From positions 145,861-209,860 of the forward strand of contig QJNS01000137.1 of assembly GCA_004154925.1 (NCBI GenBank): DNA of 64,000 nucleotides, read 5' to 3'. The notes beneath the pieces were generated by a model. The model was not told where the DNA came from and made no database searches. It saw only the letters and a program-made list of their open reading frames with translations. Shown here piece by piece: positions 25,118-39,199 of this stretch (the stretch's first letter is position 1; each line of letters opens with the position of its first letter). The DNA is from Monosporascus cannonballus (Eukaryota > Ascomycota > Sordariomycetes > Xylariales). Both the position numbers and the translations under genes were made by a program.

Positions 25118-28100
25118 ATAAAAGTAAAACGATAATTTCATAAAATATATTGATAAAAATTATAAATCTATTTAAAATTTAAATTTTAATACAACGTTAT
25201 TTAAGTAACAAAATAATAAAAATTAATAATACGGAATATTTATGTCGTTATAAATATACCATTAAAAATAAAAAATTTTATTATCGTTTTACTATTAACA
25301 TAGATTATTTTCGTCGTTTAATTACTTAACAGATTATATTTTCGAAATTAAAATAATCTGAAAATAACGCTAAAATCGTTTCAAAATTATGTGTAAAAAT
25401 AAATCTATTTATAATAAAATTTATATATAATTCTATTATATAATTGGCGTATTCGAATCGATTAAAATTAATTTCTTAAATTAAGTTCACGAAATTAACA
25501 AGTAAAGTAATAAAAGTAATATTTTAATTTGTAAAACTAAAATTAAAAATATTTATATTTATATATTTTTAATATAATATCAATTATACTACTAACGCAA
25601 TATTATCGATAAGTTATAAATAAAGTAAAAAAGATATAATATAATTTATAAAACGTAAATATAATTTTGATTCATTATTACTGTACTAATTCTATAAATA
25701 TTGTTAATTATAATTTAGTTTAAGAATTCAACGTTTTTGTCACGTCGCATTAATATTTTATGACAACGCCGTAAACATTACGTTAATTATTACAAATTAC
25801 TAACATTTAGTAAAATATACCAAAAGTTAACATTTTTTTTAATAATATATATAAAGATTTAATTTATATTAGCGTTATATTTCTAATTAAGAGCTTACAA
25901 ATTGTAGTAATTTTAACTCTTACTTTATTTAATTATACATGTTCGAACTTAAAGAAATTGGAAATATTTAATAAACATTATAATATTGCTTTATTAATAA
26001 TTTAGCCATTAAATAGACGATTACAGAAAATCCTATTTATTTTATTATTAAAAAGATTTTTAAACCATTAAATTTATATTTAGTTATTTCCAAATCGAAA
26101 TGTAATATTTATAGAATAAAAATCTTTTAAAGTTCTTTCTTAATTTTTTATTATAATATAATAACATCTAAAATTAGCAATTATTTATTTTAATCTAATA
26201 AACATATAAAGTCATTGATAAAATCGATAAACGTTATTAAATATTATTGAAATTAACTTAATATATAAATAATAATAAAGCTTTGATTTAGAAATTATAC
26301 TGTATTATTTCAGTTACTTTATTTTTATAATAATAATATAAATTTTATAAATTTTATAATTATATTACCCATTATATTAGGTATATATAAATCAATCCTA
26401 TTTTAAAATCGCTAAACTATATATATAATATAGTGTATAACTGATCAATAAACGTTTCGATTAATAATATACTTTTTAACGAATTATTAAATGTTTAATC
26501 TTATCTTTAAAAATACACGATTTTATATTACGAAAATTGTAATTTTTTATTATATTGAAAAAACGTTATACAATTTGATTAGAAATTAAAAAATAATTAA
26601 TTTCGACATGATTTTAAATAAAATATTAACGAATTATATTAAGATTTTTTAAAATCGTAATTGGGTATTATAAGTGTTTTATAATAATTAAATACTTTTG
26701 CAAATATCAATTTTTAAAAGTAGATTATTTCGCTTATTAAAATAATTATTTTGTAACAATTAAACGTTTTCGAAATTCATTTTATATAGTTATAATCTAA
26801 TTAATAATAAGTAAACGATTATAGAATTAATACTTTCTAGATAATAATTATTTAATCTATTGTGTTAATTATTTTACGATTGGATATTAGATTTAAAATT
26901 ACTTTTTTATTATTTTAAACCTTAACAGATTTCTGTATAACCCGTAAATATATTTTTAAACATATTTAAAAGGACTTATATTATTCGACTAACGTTTTAA
27001 CAGTATAAAGTTAAAAATAAATTGCATTATAACGGTAATAAAATAAAGGAATACGAAAAATTCTTTAAAATTTCCAAATCGAGAAAAAATATTATATTAC
27101 TATTTTATTTTTATTTAAAGGCGAGCGTATTAATATCCGTATTACCTGTTGTTAAAATCGACAAATTTGGGATATTATATTTAAAAAGCACCGTAATAAT
27201 GACGGATCGAGAGTATAATATAATAATTATTATAGCAAAATTATATCGACTATTATAAACTTTTTAAAGTATAATAAATTATTACGACGTTATATCTTTT
27301 TTTAGTTCTAGAAAATATTTTATTATTACAAAAAAAGGAAAAGTTTATTTAATAAGCGCGTAACGTTTAGATATATATAGTAAAACAGCCGCTTTTCTAG
27401 TGTCGTAATAAAATAACTTCGATTTTTTTTCAAGATTTAAGATATAAGTAATCGTAAAGCTCGTATAGCTACAATAGTAAAATTACTAATTGTATTATTA
27501 TATATCGAGATCTTTTAAAATATTTTCATAAAAAAACCTCGTATATAAACCTTTCGATTAGTATAGATAATAGATACTATATTACAATTATACTAAAATT
27601 AAGATTGGTGAAATTTAAAACTGTGTTATGATTTAATAATATAATTATTACTATATATAAATTAGTTATAACCTTTTTAAAATAGTCTTTATAGAAAGAA
27701 TTTATTTAATTACATTTTTAATAATATAAGTTATAACTACAACGTTAAATTTATAAAAGATTTTATATAAAAAGTTTATTTAAAACGAAAGGTTTAATCT
27801 ATTTTGTTAATGTTTTTATTAATTATTGTAATTGTAAAAACTAAACTCTTAGTTTTTCTATTACTAATTAGCTTCGTAAAGAATTTTTTATTTTTTATAA
27901 ATAATATAATCATATTATAATAACTAAATAAGGTAAAGATTATAATACTAATTATATTTACAAATTATAAATTATATATTTAAACCCAATTACATATATA
28001 GAAAATTCTTATACGCTATATTTTAAACTACAACTATTATAAATATTATTTTTAAATACGATAATTAGTTAATAATATTTGCGATTAGGATGGATTATAT

Positions 28101-28539
28101 CTTAGTTTTATAAAGTCTTACTTTAAAGCCCTCTAATGCGTAATTGCTGACAAGCGTCGACTTTGATAAATCTTATACTCGCTAGCTGATTCGAAAAAGT
28201 GAAAATGTTAAACTTTTTAAACAATATAATTTTATTTTGAATTCAACGTTTTTCGTTTATTTTTTTATCATTCATTTTTATATCGTTATTATCTTTTTAT
28301 ATATAGAAAAAAAGTTTTTCTTAATTTGTTTTCTTAATTTTCGTAATTGTTTAATTGTTATATAATCGTAACTCGGAACATTATATTAATTTATTGTCAA
28401 GCCGTTTTTACTTATGTTAAGACCTTAGTTACTTTTATATTTTATTGTATTTATAATAGCAATTTTTAAAATTTTTTAAATTTGAAATGTAATACTAATT
28501 TTATTAATGTTTCTCTTTTTTAGAAGATAATCGATAGCT

Positions 28540-28750
28540 ATAAACTAAAGTGAATCAATATTCGACAAATTGCAAAGCATATTTTAAAAAGTGAATATAT
28601 CAGGTTATTTCCATCTAGCGTTTATTATTAATTGCTATATAGTAGATTTATACTAGTAAGTAAATTGACGGTTAATCGATTATTAGTCATACTTTTGTAA
28701 AAGGTAAATATTTTTAATTAATTATTTCTTTTTTTAAATTTTTAATTGTG
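28540..28750 (+). repeat. RIP-altered direct repeat, copy A
   Basis: Matches 35,740-35,935 in the same orientation, for example tttatactagtaagtaaatt here against tttatattagtaaataaatt there, followed by a shared gttaatcgatt/gttggtcgatt stretch. Most differences are transitions. Nature unknown; no matching terminal structure found, so it could be a fragment of an old element. Confidence 0.6.
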
Positions 28751-28904
28751 AATAATATTATTAAGTTAATATAATCTATTTATAAATTTAACTGTATCTG
28801 TTAATCGAAAATATTTCGTTCGTAAATAGATAAGTTATATTATATTATAAGTAGTTGTCGTAATAATTAATATATATTATAGTGTGATAATATATATAAC
28901 TAGT

Positions 28905-29010
28905 CTTTATAAAGTGGATTAGGATGTCCAAACCTCAATTAAAGTTTGGAATTGCTGATCTTTTAGTATTGTTGTTAGCGTCGGACTCTCGCTATCTCTT
29001 ATATAGGTAA
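28905..29010 (+). repeat. Dispersed repeat of about 105 bp, copy A
   Basis: Similar to the reverse complement of about 63,770-63,870, sharing tttggaattgctgatctttt / tttggaattgttgatctttt and gttagcgtcggactctcgct / gttagcatcgcactctcgct. The last stretch resembles the D-arm/A box region of a tRNA gene, so a SINE or tRNA fragment is possible, but no B box was found. Confidence 0.6.
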
Positions 29011-31689
29011 TTAATCTTATTCCGCTTAATATCTTATTTTAATTTATATTTTAATTTTATTTTATTTCACTTTTTCTCTTTTTGTGGTTTGTTGTGTGTA
29101 TTTTATTTAATCTTCTTTATATTTGTTTTCTTATTATTTCTCGTTCGTTTTATATATAATTTCTGTTTTACTTCTGTTTATTATATTTTTTATAAGAAAG
29201 TTCGCTAGAAATAATACTTTAATATTCATAATAATTACGATTTTTAACGGTATTTTCTTAATATCAATAATAAACTAGATTTTAATTGTATGACAAAAGG
29301 TAATAAGGTGTCTTATATTTACGTAACGTAATAGTATTTTTGATTATTATAAAGTTTATCTTTAAATTTCGAATATTTTAAATTATATCGTAATTAATTA
29401 TTTTAATAAAGCTTTTTACATAATAAATAATCCTGTTTAATAATAATAATATTACTATTTAATTCTTAACTGAAAACCGGGTAATTTTAGAGATACTATT
29501 TAAATAATATTTTTTAATTCGATACGAATAATTAGAAATTAATTAACGAATTTGAAAAAGTTCGTAGTGCGAGCACTTAATATAAATAAAACGACGTATT
29601 TGAAATCGATTATCGACTCGACGTTTTTTACAAATCCGAATTCGCTTTCGAAATAATTATTTTTACGAAATATCGTTTTTTTCGTATATTAGAATAAATT
29701 TCTAATAATCGAATATAGATATAAAAATTTATTTTAAACCTGATTTTACACGTTTATAAATTTAAATTATATTTATAAACTGCTGAAGTTGTATTTATTA
29801 CCTTTGTAATTAAATTTTAATTAACAGTAATTTTAAGATCTGGTTATAAATAAAGTAATTTTTTAAAAACGTTATATCGCTACATTACTTATTTACAAAT
29901 ATTTCTCGCTTATTTTTCGACGTTTTAACAAAGTTTTAAAATTTGTTAATAATTATATTAAAAAACCTTATATCTAGTAAAACTGTTATTACGCTTAAAT
30001 ATATTAAGTATTTCAAAGACAACATTTTATGTTCGATTACTAACAAAATATATTTCCGTTATTTAGGCTTTATTTTTGGTAAACCTCAAAATAGTTTTAA
30101 ATTTCTTTTGAATTTTACGGTTAATAAAATTAATAAACGTATTTTCCCTTTGCTATTATATATTTTTTATAATTAATTTTGAATATTTTTACATTACTAT
30201 CTTTAATATATTAATTAAAATTGAATCAATATAAAGCCGGAATAAGTAAATATAAAATATTGGTTTCGGAATATAAATTTTATATTTTTATATTATTTAT
30301 GGTTTTCTATTTATTGTTTCTTTTATTTATGAAAAAAGTACAATTTACACTTATTATTTCTAAACGTAATATAAAATTGAAATATTAAATATAAATTTAT
30401 ATTTAATAAAAAAAGCCGAATATTTTTATATTATTATTTAAAATATAATTATTTTTAAACTTATTACATATATATAGTGATATTTAATTGATTAAGTTTT
30501 AATTTATATATATTAAAATCAAGTTTTATTAAAAATATAAAAGAAATCATATAACAAATGGTTTAACTTTAATAATTTAATTTTATATTTATTGAACGAT
30601 CAATTTGTAATAAAAATATTATTATTTTATAATTTCAGGTTACTTTATAATTTATATAGGTATTTAATATTTTTATAACGTTATAATATTTTATGTGTAT
30701 GTTTAAAATGTATCCGAGATTTTTATGTATTATATTTACAAATTAACTTTGTTAGTTAATTAAATATTTACGTTATTTTCGATTATTCTAGTAACGGACG
30801 ATATCTTTTATTAGATAAAATAATATTATTTAAACAATATTTTATTGTTCTCTATGTAAAGCTTTTATAAAAGTATTAACAATATACTATAAATTTATTA
30901 ATATTTAATAAATAGTAATATTGTATATATTAAAACATTTGTCTCTTCTTTAATCATAATTCGACTATAAATAAGCACAACTTTTTTACTATTAAATATA
31001 AAGATTTTAATTAGTAAACTTACATGTTACTTTAAGTAAAATCTTATAAATATATATCGTTAATTACAATATTCTTTGAGATTATTATTTTCTAATATTT
31101 GTATATTGTTCGATAAATAGCTGTTAATTTTTAAAGTACTTTTGTATATCTTTTATAGTTTTTAAAACTTTTTCTAAAAGGTATTTTATTATTTTTAAAT
31201 AATATTTATATAAAATTTCGAGCGAGAAACAGCCTATAAATACGTTTCGAATATTATTATATATAAATATTACGTTTTATTATAATTTGATTTATTATTT
31301 TATGATATCTTTATGTAATTAAAGAAATAATATTTCAAAATTTAATAAATACATTTTGTTTATTTACCGATTTACGAATATTAAGCTTTTAACATTTATT
31401 GTTTTGTTTTTTATCTTTTACAAAACTCTAGTTAAAATTAGTTTTTCAATAATATACTTTTATTAATAATAATCTTCATCGTCGTATCGAATTTATATTT
31501 TACTTTATTGTAGAATAATAAGAATAATTGTAATATAATTAAATTTTAATTATAAAAACAAATAAATTTAATTTCGTAAACTAGTTCACGATTATTAAAA
31601 TGACATTGTATTTTATCTTCTTCAATTTTAAATTTTTAAAAGTTTTATAATATAATTTAAGAAAATATTGAATTGAGAAAAGGGCTAAT

Positions 31690-31915
31690 CTAAATGTATA
31701 GGATACAGAACATCTTGATTAGAACTTGGGAGTGGAAATTGTCTGGCGTCCCTTTGCTATGGAAAGCTGCATACCAAAGTTGACAGGTCAGCATTTTATA
31801 AACCGCCGCCGACCCACTTGGAAATGCTAGAACCTTTAACAACAAACATCGTCGATGCCTAACAGCTAGCTATCACCTTGCAGCCTAGCAACCCAACACC
31901 AACTCCACTTCAATA
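31690..31915 (+). other. Non-mutated islet in AT-rich DNA
   Basis: About 225 bp of ordinary composition with intact CpA sites (catcttgatta..., ctgcataccaaagttgacag) and sharp edges to AT-rich DNA on both sides. It has ttttataaaccgccgccgac (TATA-like) followed by CA/CT-rich sequence ending accaactccacttcaat, which looks like a fungal core promoter plus 5' leader, but no coding sequence follows. Below the length usually needed for RIP, or single copy. Confidence 0.6.
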
Positions 31916-31919
31916 TTTC

Positions 31920-34900
31920 GGGAAAAACTATTTAAATAATATACTTAGAGACTAAATGAATTTGTGCACTTGTATATTTCTTATATAAATATACCATTTT
32001 TATTTTATTATAACAAGTTATAAAAATAGTAAAGTAATAGGCGAATATCTATGCGTATATTAATATATAAATATTGATTCTTTATTGTAATTTAACGTTT
32101 TATTTATATTATATATGGATGGAAACTAAACTTTTACGTATTAATAATCTTTTACTTTGTAAAAATTTATATTCTATATAATAATACGTAAAGTGATATT
32201 TTCGTAACGATAATTTCAGCATTTATTAAACCCTTTAACGTATTATTTAAAACATAATTAAGTTAACTAAATATCAATATAAATCTTGTTTTTACTTAAC
32301 GTTATTTAATTTATTTATATTATTATATCCGGTCTAAAAAGCCTATATTTTAATAGAAAATTAGTGAACGCGTAGATTTAATTAACTAATTAGTGTAACA
32401 AAAATTATAATTATTTCTATATTTTATAGCGAAAATTTATTAGGGTTTAATAACATAAATACTTTTAATATATTTTTTGAAATATTTTTCGTTACATTTT
32501 CTTAATAAAATATTTAGGTTTTTGATTTCAACGGTTAAATATATTTTATATATTTTGTTTTTAAATTATTAAGATATTAACTGAATAATTATTTCTTTAA
32601 ACCATTTTATAATAGAATTAAGAATTTATTATAAGAATATAAAATCTTAGTTAAGTTTAAAAGTTCTATTCGACTTAACCTTTAATTCTTTTTATTAATT
32701 TTATGACCTTTAAATTATTAAATTATAATTTTCGAACTTAATCGTAAAATTTTCGAAAAAGGTTAATTATAATGTTATTTTGTTTTAAAACAAGTCTCTT
32801 ATTAAAAAGAGTAAAATGTATTAATTATATATAATAATTTTAATATTAGTTTTATATTTTATTTTTAAAACATAATTATAATATAGTTATAATTTGCATT
32901 TAGTATTATTTCATTGTTAATCGCATTATTGTTATAATATATTTTTGTACTATTAAATATTAATAATAAAATTTGTTAATATATAAATTTTTAACTTTTT
33001 TTGAAAAGTGTTTATAATTATATAACGAAAATGTTTCTTTCTTACGCAAATATCCATTGTTTAAATTTGCATTACTTAGAATTTGTTCAAAAAATTTAAC
33101 GACAAATAAGTTTTGTATTAGTTTTACGAAGTATCTTATTTTTTATAATATATTAAAATACGTTATATATATATAATTACTTTTGGTATACTTCTCGGCA
33201 TATTATATGCAAATTTTATTTTTTTGGCAACCTAAAAATTATAATATTATAAAAAGTGTTTTATATATAATCTAGGTATTTCAATAATATATTTACGAGA
33301 TTTATAATATTCAGTTGATATAAAATTTGAAGATTAAATTAAGAAAATTAATAGATTTAGCGAATTAATATTTCCAAGTTATGGGTTAATATTTTTATAA
33401 TATCTTTTAACGTTATATAATTAGTAAATGTGAAAATATTTATACTTTTAAAACATTAACATTGATATTTAAAATATTTTAAGAAATAATTAATAGTTAT
33501 TAAAGTTATTTCTAAATGAATTAAAGATAATTTATATATATCTTTTCCTTATTTAAAAAAATAGTTATATTATTTTTATAATATGTATATATATATTTAT
33601 AATTTATAGTTCATTTTTTATTTTATATGTATAAATGTAAAATATAACCAGTATATTAATAAGGTTGAACGGTATAACCGTAGTTCTAAATTGTTTATAA
33701 CGTATTGAGAAAACGGCTTTTTAGTAATCAGTGTTTTTGTAAAATTTTAATGTAGTAATAAGTATTTTTAAAATTAATTTTCGAAAATATTTTAATTAAT
33801 TTCAAATGATTAATCATTTTTAAAATTAAAGATTATTATTCTTTAAATACGAATAATATTAATATTTTTACGTTTATTTCTTAGTAACGTAGTTATTTTA
33901 TTTTTATATCTTTTCAAATATTTCTTAAATACTTGTTTTTAAATTTTGAAATCAGAATAAATCAAAGCGAATAAGGATATCTTCTCTAAAATTATGTTTA
34001 TTATATATTTTACGCCTGATGTATAAAAACTATTTTCTTTATTCTACGGGAATATATTTGTCATAAATTGCCAGATATATAAAAACCATTAATTTACTTT
34101 TATTTCTATTCTTTTTCAAGTTTTAGAACATTTAAGTTTTAGTTTAAATTTATTAGATTAATGCTATAAATTTATTTATTAGAGAGCGTTAAATTTGCCA
34201 TTTTATATCCCTTAATCGTTTATAACGGTTTTTAAAATTATTAATATATGGCTATATTTAATTTATTTTTAATAATTTAAAAAATGAGAAGTCGGGTATT
34301 TTGCGTTTATAATATATTATAAAATAAGTTTATTTAAAATATCGGTTTTTTTCGCCATTATTAATTATATTAATACCTATTTCGTAAATCTTTTAATATT
34401 TGATATATATGTTATTAATATCGATAAAGCCAGCAATATATATGGCAATTAATTAAAAATTACGGTTTTTTAAACTGTTAATTATAATGTTTATTTATCT
34501 TTCCGTATTTATATTTGTTTTTATTATTATATTTTCTAAATCTTCGTTTAAAAAGCGTTTTTAAAATGTAATTATACTTCAAAATCTTTTAGAATTATTG
34601 GCCGAAAAAATTAAAACATATAAATTGATTTCTATTTTTTTTAAATTCACGTTTAAGATTTAATTTAATTTATCGTTATATATTATAACGTTTTATACGG
34701 TTTTTGAAAGTCGATTTCCTTAAGATCTAAATAAAATGATTTTAGTATCTTTTTTAAAATTATAATATTTAAATAAGATTTATTAGGAATTGACAATATT
34801 AACGTACCTAAATTTATTTTAATAAGAATTAAATCAACGATTATCCGATTTTCGAATATAAAAACGTTTACAATCTTTATTATTTTTATATAATAATTTT

Positions 34901-37110
34901 AATTTCTTTCTCAAGTTTTTATAAAGGCGTTAAAATGAAATCGAATATGTTATTAACATTGTATCTTGTTTATTACGTTATTAATTCGTTTATATTTAAC
35001 GTTTTTTAATTATAAAATGTTTTATAATTTCACTTTTAATTTATAAAAACAATTAAAAATAAAAGTTTAGAAATTCTTTATATTTGATATTTTATTATTA
35101 AATTAATTAAGGCTAATATAATATAATTATGAAACATATATTACAAAAATGAGTTGTTTTAGTTTTTCGACTTAATGCTTAATAGTATGGTTTATTTAAT
35201 CTTTTTAAATTAATATATATTCGCTAAATTTGGGATAATCATTATCTAATATTTAGGTATTATTGTTAAGGTTTTATAATAATATTTTAATTAATATAAT
35301 AATATTTTTTAATTTATATTATCATCTATTATTTAGTTAATTATTAGAATACTTTTTGATATTATTCGTTTTATTAAATAATAATTTCTGACACTTATTT
35401 TTATTATTTTAAATTTTGAGATATAATTATTATTTTGCTTTCGTTTTCTGACCGTTTCATTTACGGCTATTAAGATGTATTTTTATTATATATATATATA
35501 AGGATTTAAAATTTTGGAACTCGTAAATCTTTATTTATTAATGCTTAATTATAAGCTTTTTACTTATTTTCGTAACGTAATCGATCATTAGTTAATTAGC
35601 TTTTGATCGGCGGTTTTTCTGACCGGTAACTTAAATTCGTTTTGTAATCTGCAAATTTTGTTTTTAATAAATCTTGCATTATTTTTCAAAGTAAATATAA
35701 AAAATAAGAAAATAATGAATAATTATACGTTAAGACAAGATAATTTAGAACTCATTATAAAATATATTTTGAAAAGTTTATATACTAGATTATTTTTATT
35801 CCGCGGTTTTTATTAGTTATTAAATAGTTGATTTATATTAGTAAATAAATTAACCGTTGGTCGATTAATTGCTATAACTTTATAATAGCTATATTTTTAA
35901 ATTACTATTTCTTTAAATATTTTAAAATATCAATATTTAGTTATTTAATCGAAATTTCTATGGCATTTAGCATTTAAAATCTTGAAATATATTTTGTCGT
36001 GATTATAATATTTAATTTAAATTTAACTCTCTTAATAGTATTATTAAATTTCAAGATCTTTAATATGATACTTAACTTAAAAAGCTCTAGCCTTGAAAAT
36101 ATAAATACTTATCAATTTAAATTATTAATGTTTTATATTACTAATTTGAGTTTAAGATTAATTATATTAAAGTATTGTCGTAATTGAGTATAAACTATTT
36201 AATTATAAATTTTTGCGTTATATTTTTCATTTTTAAATAATATTTAAAATATTTATTCAAATTTTCGATATTTATTATTAAGATATAATTTGTTTATATT
36301 CCAAAAGATGAAATAAAGTATTGCTTTAATATCGGCTGAAACTAAATAACTATATTTTTAGTTTATTTTTTATTAAAAGTTTTACTAATAATATAAAACT
36401 TAATAATCGAATCGGAACATATCCGAATTATATCCGACATTAACCTAAAAATAATTTTAATTTAATCAAAATTTTGTTAAAAAATTCAAAGATATTAAAT
36501 AATATATATCGTGCAAAGTATATCGTGTAATGATTTTCTATATATTTAGCTCAGCCTTGAAGTTTGAACTTAAAACTATTTTGTAAAAGGTGTTGAATTG
36601 TTTTTAATTTCTTATTTATACCAATTAAATAAATAAAACCGTTTCGTATTACTTTTTGTTCGAAATACGAGTTTTAATTTTCCGTCTTTTTAAACGATTA
36701 TAAACTTTTCCAAATTATTTAGCGAAAATATGTTTCTCTTTTTTTAAACCGAGAAACTTTTTCGATAAATTAATTTAAGTGTTAAATCATTTCTTTTTAA
36801 ATAAAAGCATTTTTTTCTATTTTATGTACTTTTTAAAAACTTTATAAAGTAATTTAATTTCGATTTATTTATTATCAAATATACTATAGAAAATGTTATG
36901 TGCAATTTAACGGTATTATTAAAGAACAATTTATAATATATAATTATTAAAAATTTTAATTAATTATTAAATTTTAATTGTATAGATTTATATTTTTAAA
37001 AACATTGTACAAGTTTAAGTAATTGTATTACTTCAATATATATAATAATATTTGTATTAATTATTAAATTAATATTCACTAAATTATAAAATAGTTAACG
37101 TATATATATT
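31920..37110. other. AT-rich block, no recognisable gene
   Basis: About 5.2 kb, RIP-like throughout. No LTR pair or terminal repeat recognised. Contains copy B of a direct repeat near 35,740-35,935. Confidence 0.6.
35740..35935 (+). repeat. RIP-altered direct repeat, copy B
   Basis: Partner of 28,540-28,750, 7.2 kb apart in the same orientation. The similar part runs from the tatattttgaaaagtttata stretch to the actatttctttaaat stretch. Confidence 0.6.
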
Positions 37111-37215
37111 TGATTTATTAATATATTACCAGTAAATTAATAATTCGGCTTATTAACTTACTACTAATAAGTTAGTAATCCGGCTCACTAGTTCACCACC
37201 GATAAGTTGGTGATC
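37111..37215 (+). repeat. Three 35-bp tandem units with graded mutation
   Basis: Units at 37,111-37,145, 37,146-37,180 and 37,181-37,215. The third reads cggctcactagttcaccacc...; the second has the same pattern with C-to-T and G-to-A changes (plus an opposite one); the first is more AT-rich still. Differences between units 2 and 3 are all transitions. The repeat marks the edge between mutated and unmutated DNA. Confidence 0.75.
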
Positions 37216-37496
37216 CATCACGTAACTTGACCCACTTCACTTAGTTGTTCCCTTTGCGACCGTCTCTGGGAGCCGTGACTTGCTAGGTCGTAACATCTGA
37301 GATGTAACCTACCTCTTCGAGGCAATGAACCCTACTGCTTCTCGTGGTAACTTCGATCTGCTACGCCGCCTTGTGCTCAGCCCATCCGCTTGCAATCGTC
37401 GTTGTAATTATGTGCTCTTTTTGTCCATGTTAATGTCGTCCTGCAAACACATATCGCACCATGGAATAGCAAGATCATAAACCCCTTTCCCGTCTG
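37216..37496. other. Non-mutated islet, displaced flank of the gene island
   Basis: About 280 bp of ordinary composition ending exactly at the 8-bp target duplication cccgtctg (37,489-37,496) of the hAT-like element. No coding frame recognised. Because the element's other end is followed by cccgtccg and ordinary DNA at 51,780, this islet was very probably adjacent to 51,788 before the insertion. Confidence 0.75.
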
Positions 37497-37507
37497 TAGG
37501 GTTTGCA
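37497..37507 (+). repeat. Left terminal inverted repeat of hAT-like element
   Basis: tagggtttgca, adjoining the target duplication at 37,489-37,496. Confidence 0.75.
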
Positions 37508-39194
37508 ATGGATACCCAATAGGTCCCCATTGACTACCCACGACCGTAAGTGGGTAACCGTAAGTAATCTTGGCATTTTTTCCAAAATACTTAGGATTAC
37601 TTATTTACAAATTAATTACTGACAAGTACTTATTAAATAGAAATTATAATAATATTAAAATAAAACTAATTAAAAATTTTATTTATTTTGAATATAAAAT
37701 TATTATTAAATTTATATTAATTTACACACTAATTATTTTATTTTATATATTGCGCAGAATTAATTATAAACTATTTAATTTAAATCAATTACTTAATTTA
37801 TGAAAGTTTATGAATTAAATAAATTTACGAATAACTTTATTTTTTTAAATACAATTAAATAAAATACGATGTTTTCGAATTATTACGTTATTGTATTATT
37901 TTCAAATTAAATCGAGTTGAAAAAATGGAAAAATTAAAATTTACGAAATATGCAGATATTATAAGCGAAAGAAATTTAATAACTTAATAATTATAAATTA
38001 AAAACATGAAAGGAGTTTAAAAGATAATTAAAATGATAAAACTTATATTTCGAATTAACCAGATATATTAATACGAAAATTAATAGGTTAGTAAAATAAT
38101 TAATTCATTAATTTATCGAATTATATAATATTAAAAAAATATTTTAAATGTATATATTATTTAAATTTCTTAAAGTAGAATATAGAAAAACTAAAGCTTT
38201 ATAACCCTTATTAAAGTCTTTTATTATTTGTTGTTTAAAAGCAAATATCAGCAAAAATATAAAAATAATAAAAAATATAAATAATTTAAATATTATTTTT
38301 TAATAAAAGTATAATACTAAATTTTCAATTTAATTTTAAGCATTAAACGTTAATTACGTAAATAATAAAGACTTTCTTTTACTTTTCAAGATCAAATTTC
38401 TAAAACTTTTAAAAACTATTTCATTTAATAAATATAACTATAATATAATTAATATCATAAATTTAATTTTTACCGAATATATATGTGAATGTATATTTAA
38501 TTAATTTATTTTGGATTAATATTTCATAAAAGTATTACAATTTTTATATTTCCATTAACATAGTTCTTATTAAATATATATAATAATAATATTAATAATT
38601 ATTTAAACAAAATATTTCATATATAAGAATATCGGATTAAAATATAAATTAGATTTAGATCTATAATTAAATATTTAAAACATATTGAATAAATACATAA
38701 AAATATTAAATAGAAAAATAATAAAATAATAAAAAAAGATTTTATTTTTTCTATAATAAATAGTATAATCTTCAATCAATCCAAAATAAATCTTATTAAT
38801 TTAAAACGTTATTTAATTATAATATATATTATATTATTGATTTTTAAATCTTAATTTATTTTTAAATTTGAAAAAATTGAAAATAATATTAAGCCCTATT
38901 ATTTTACTATATAGAAACAATTTATTTAGTTGTTTGAAAAATATTTTTCGAAAATAAATTTGTATTTTTTATGTTTAAGAATTTATAAAAAACTATTGTT
39001 TAAATTAATAAATTTATAAATTATTTTTCATTATTTTATTATGTTATAGCACAATTTAAAATTAATATTATTTTAAGTTATAAATTATTTAGAATGTTTA
39101 TTTTATAAATAATTAAAAATAATTAATACGAACTTTAATACGTCATCAAAATCGGATCTTATAACAAATTATTAGCGATATTTATAATATTTTT
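37508..39194. other. Interior of hAT-like element, left part
   Basis: Subterminal TACCC and GTGGGTAACCG motifs to about 37,560, then AT-rich DNA. The frame 37,570-37,803 encodes a low-complexity Ile/Leu/Asn-rich product with no recognisable domain and is probably fortuitous. Confidence 0.55.
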
Positions 39195-39199
39195 ATAGA

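Larger units (their letters stand above)
25123..31680. other. AT-rich block, no recognisable gene
   Basis: About 6.5 kb of extreme AT content. Short open frames (for example 27,022-27,258) are expected by chance in stop-poor patches and show no family motif. Two stretches repeat elsewhere and are listed separately (28,540-28,750 and 28,905-29,010). Confidence 0.6.
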
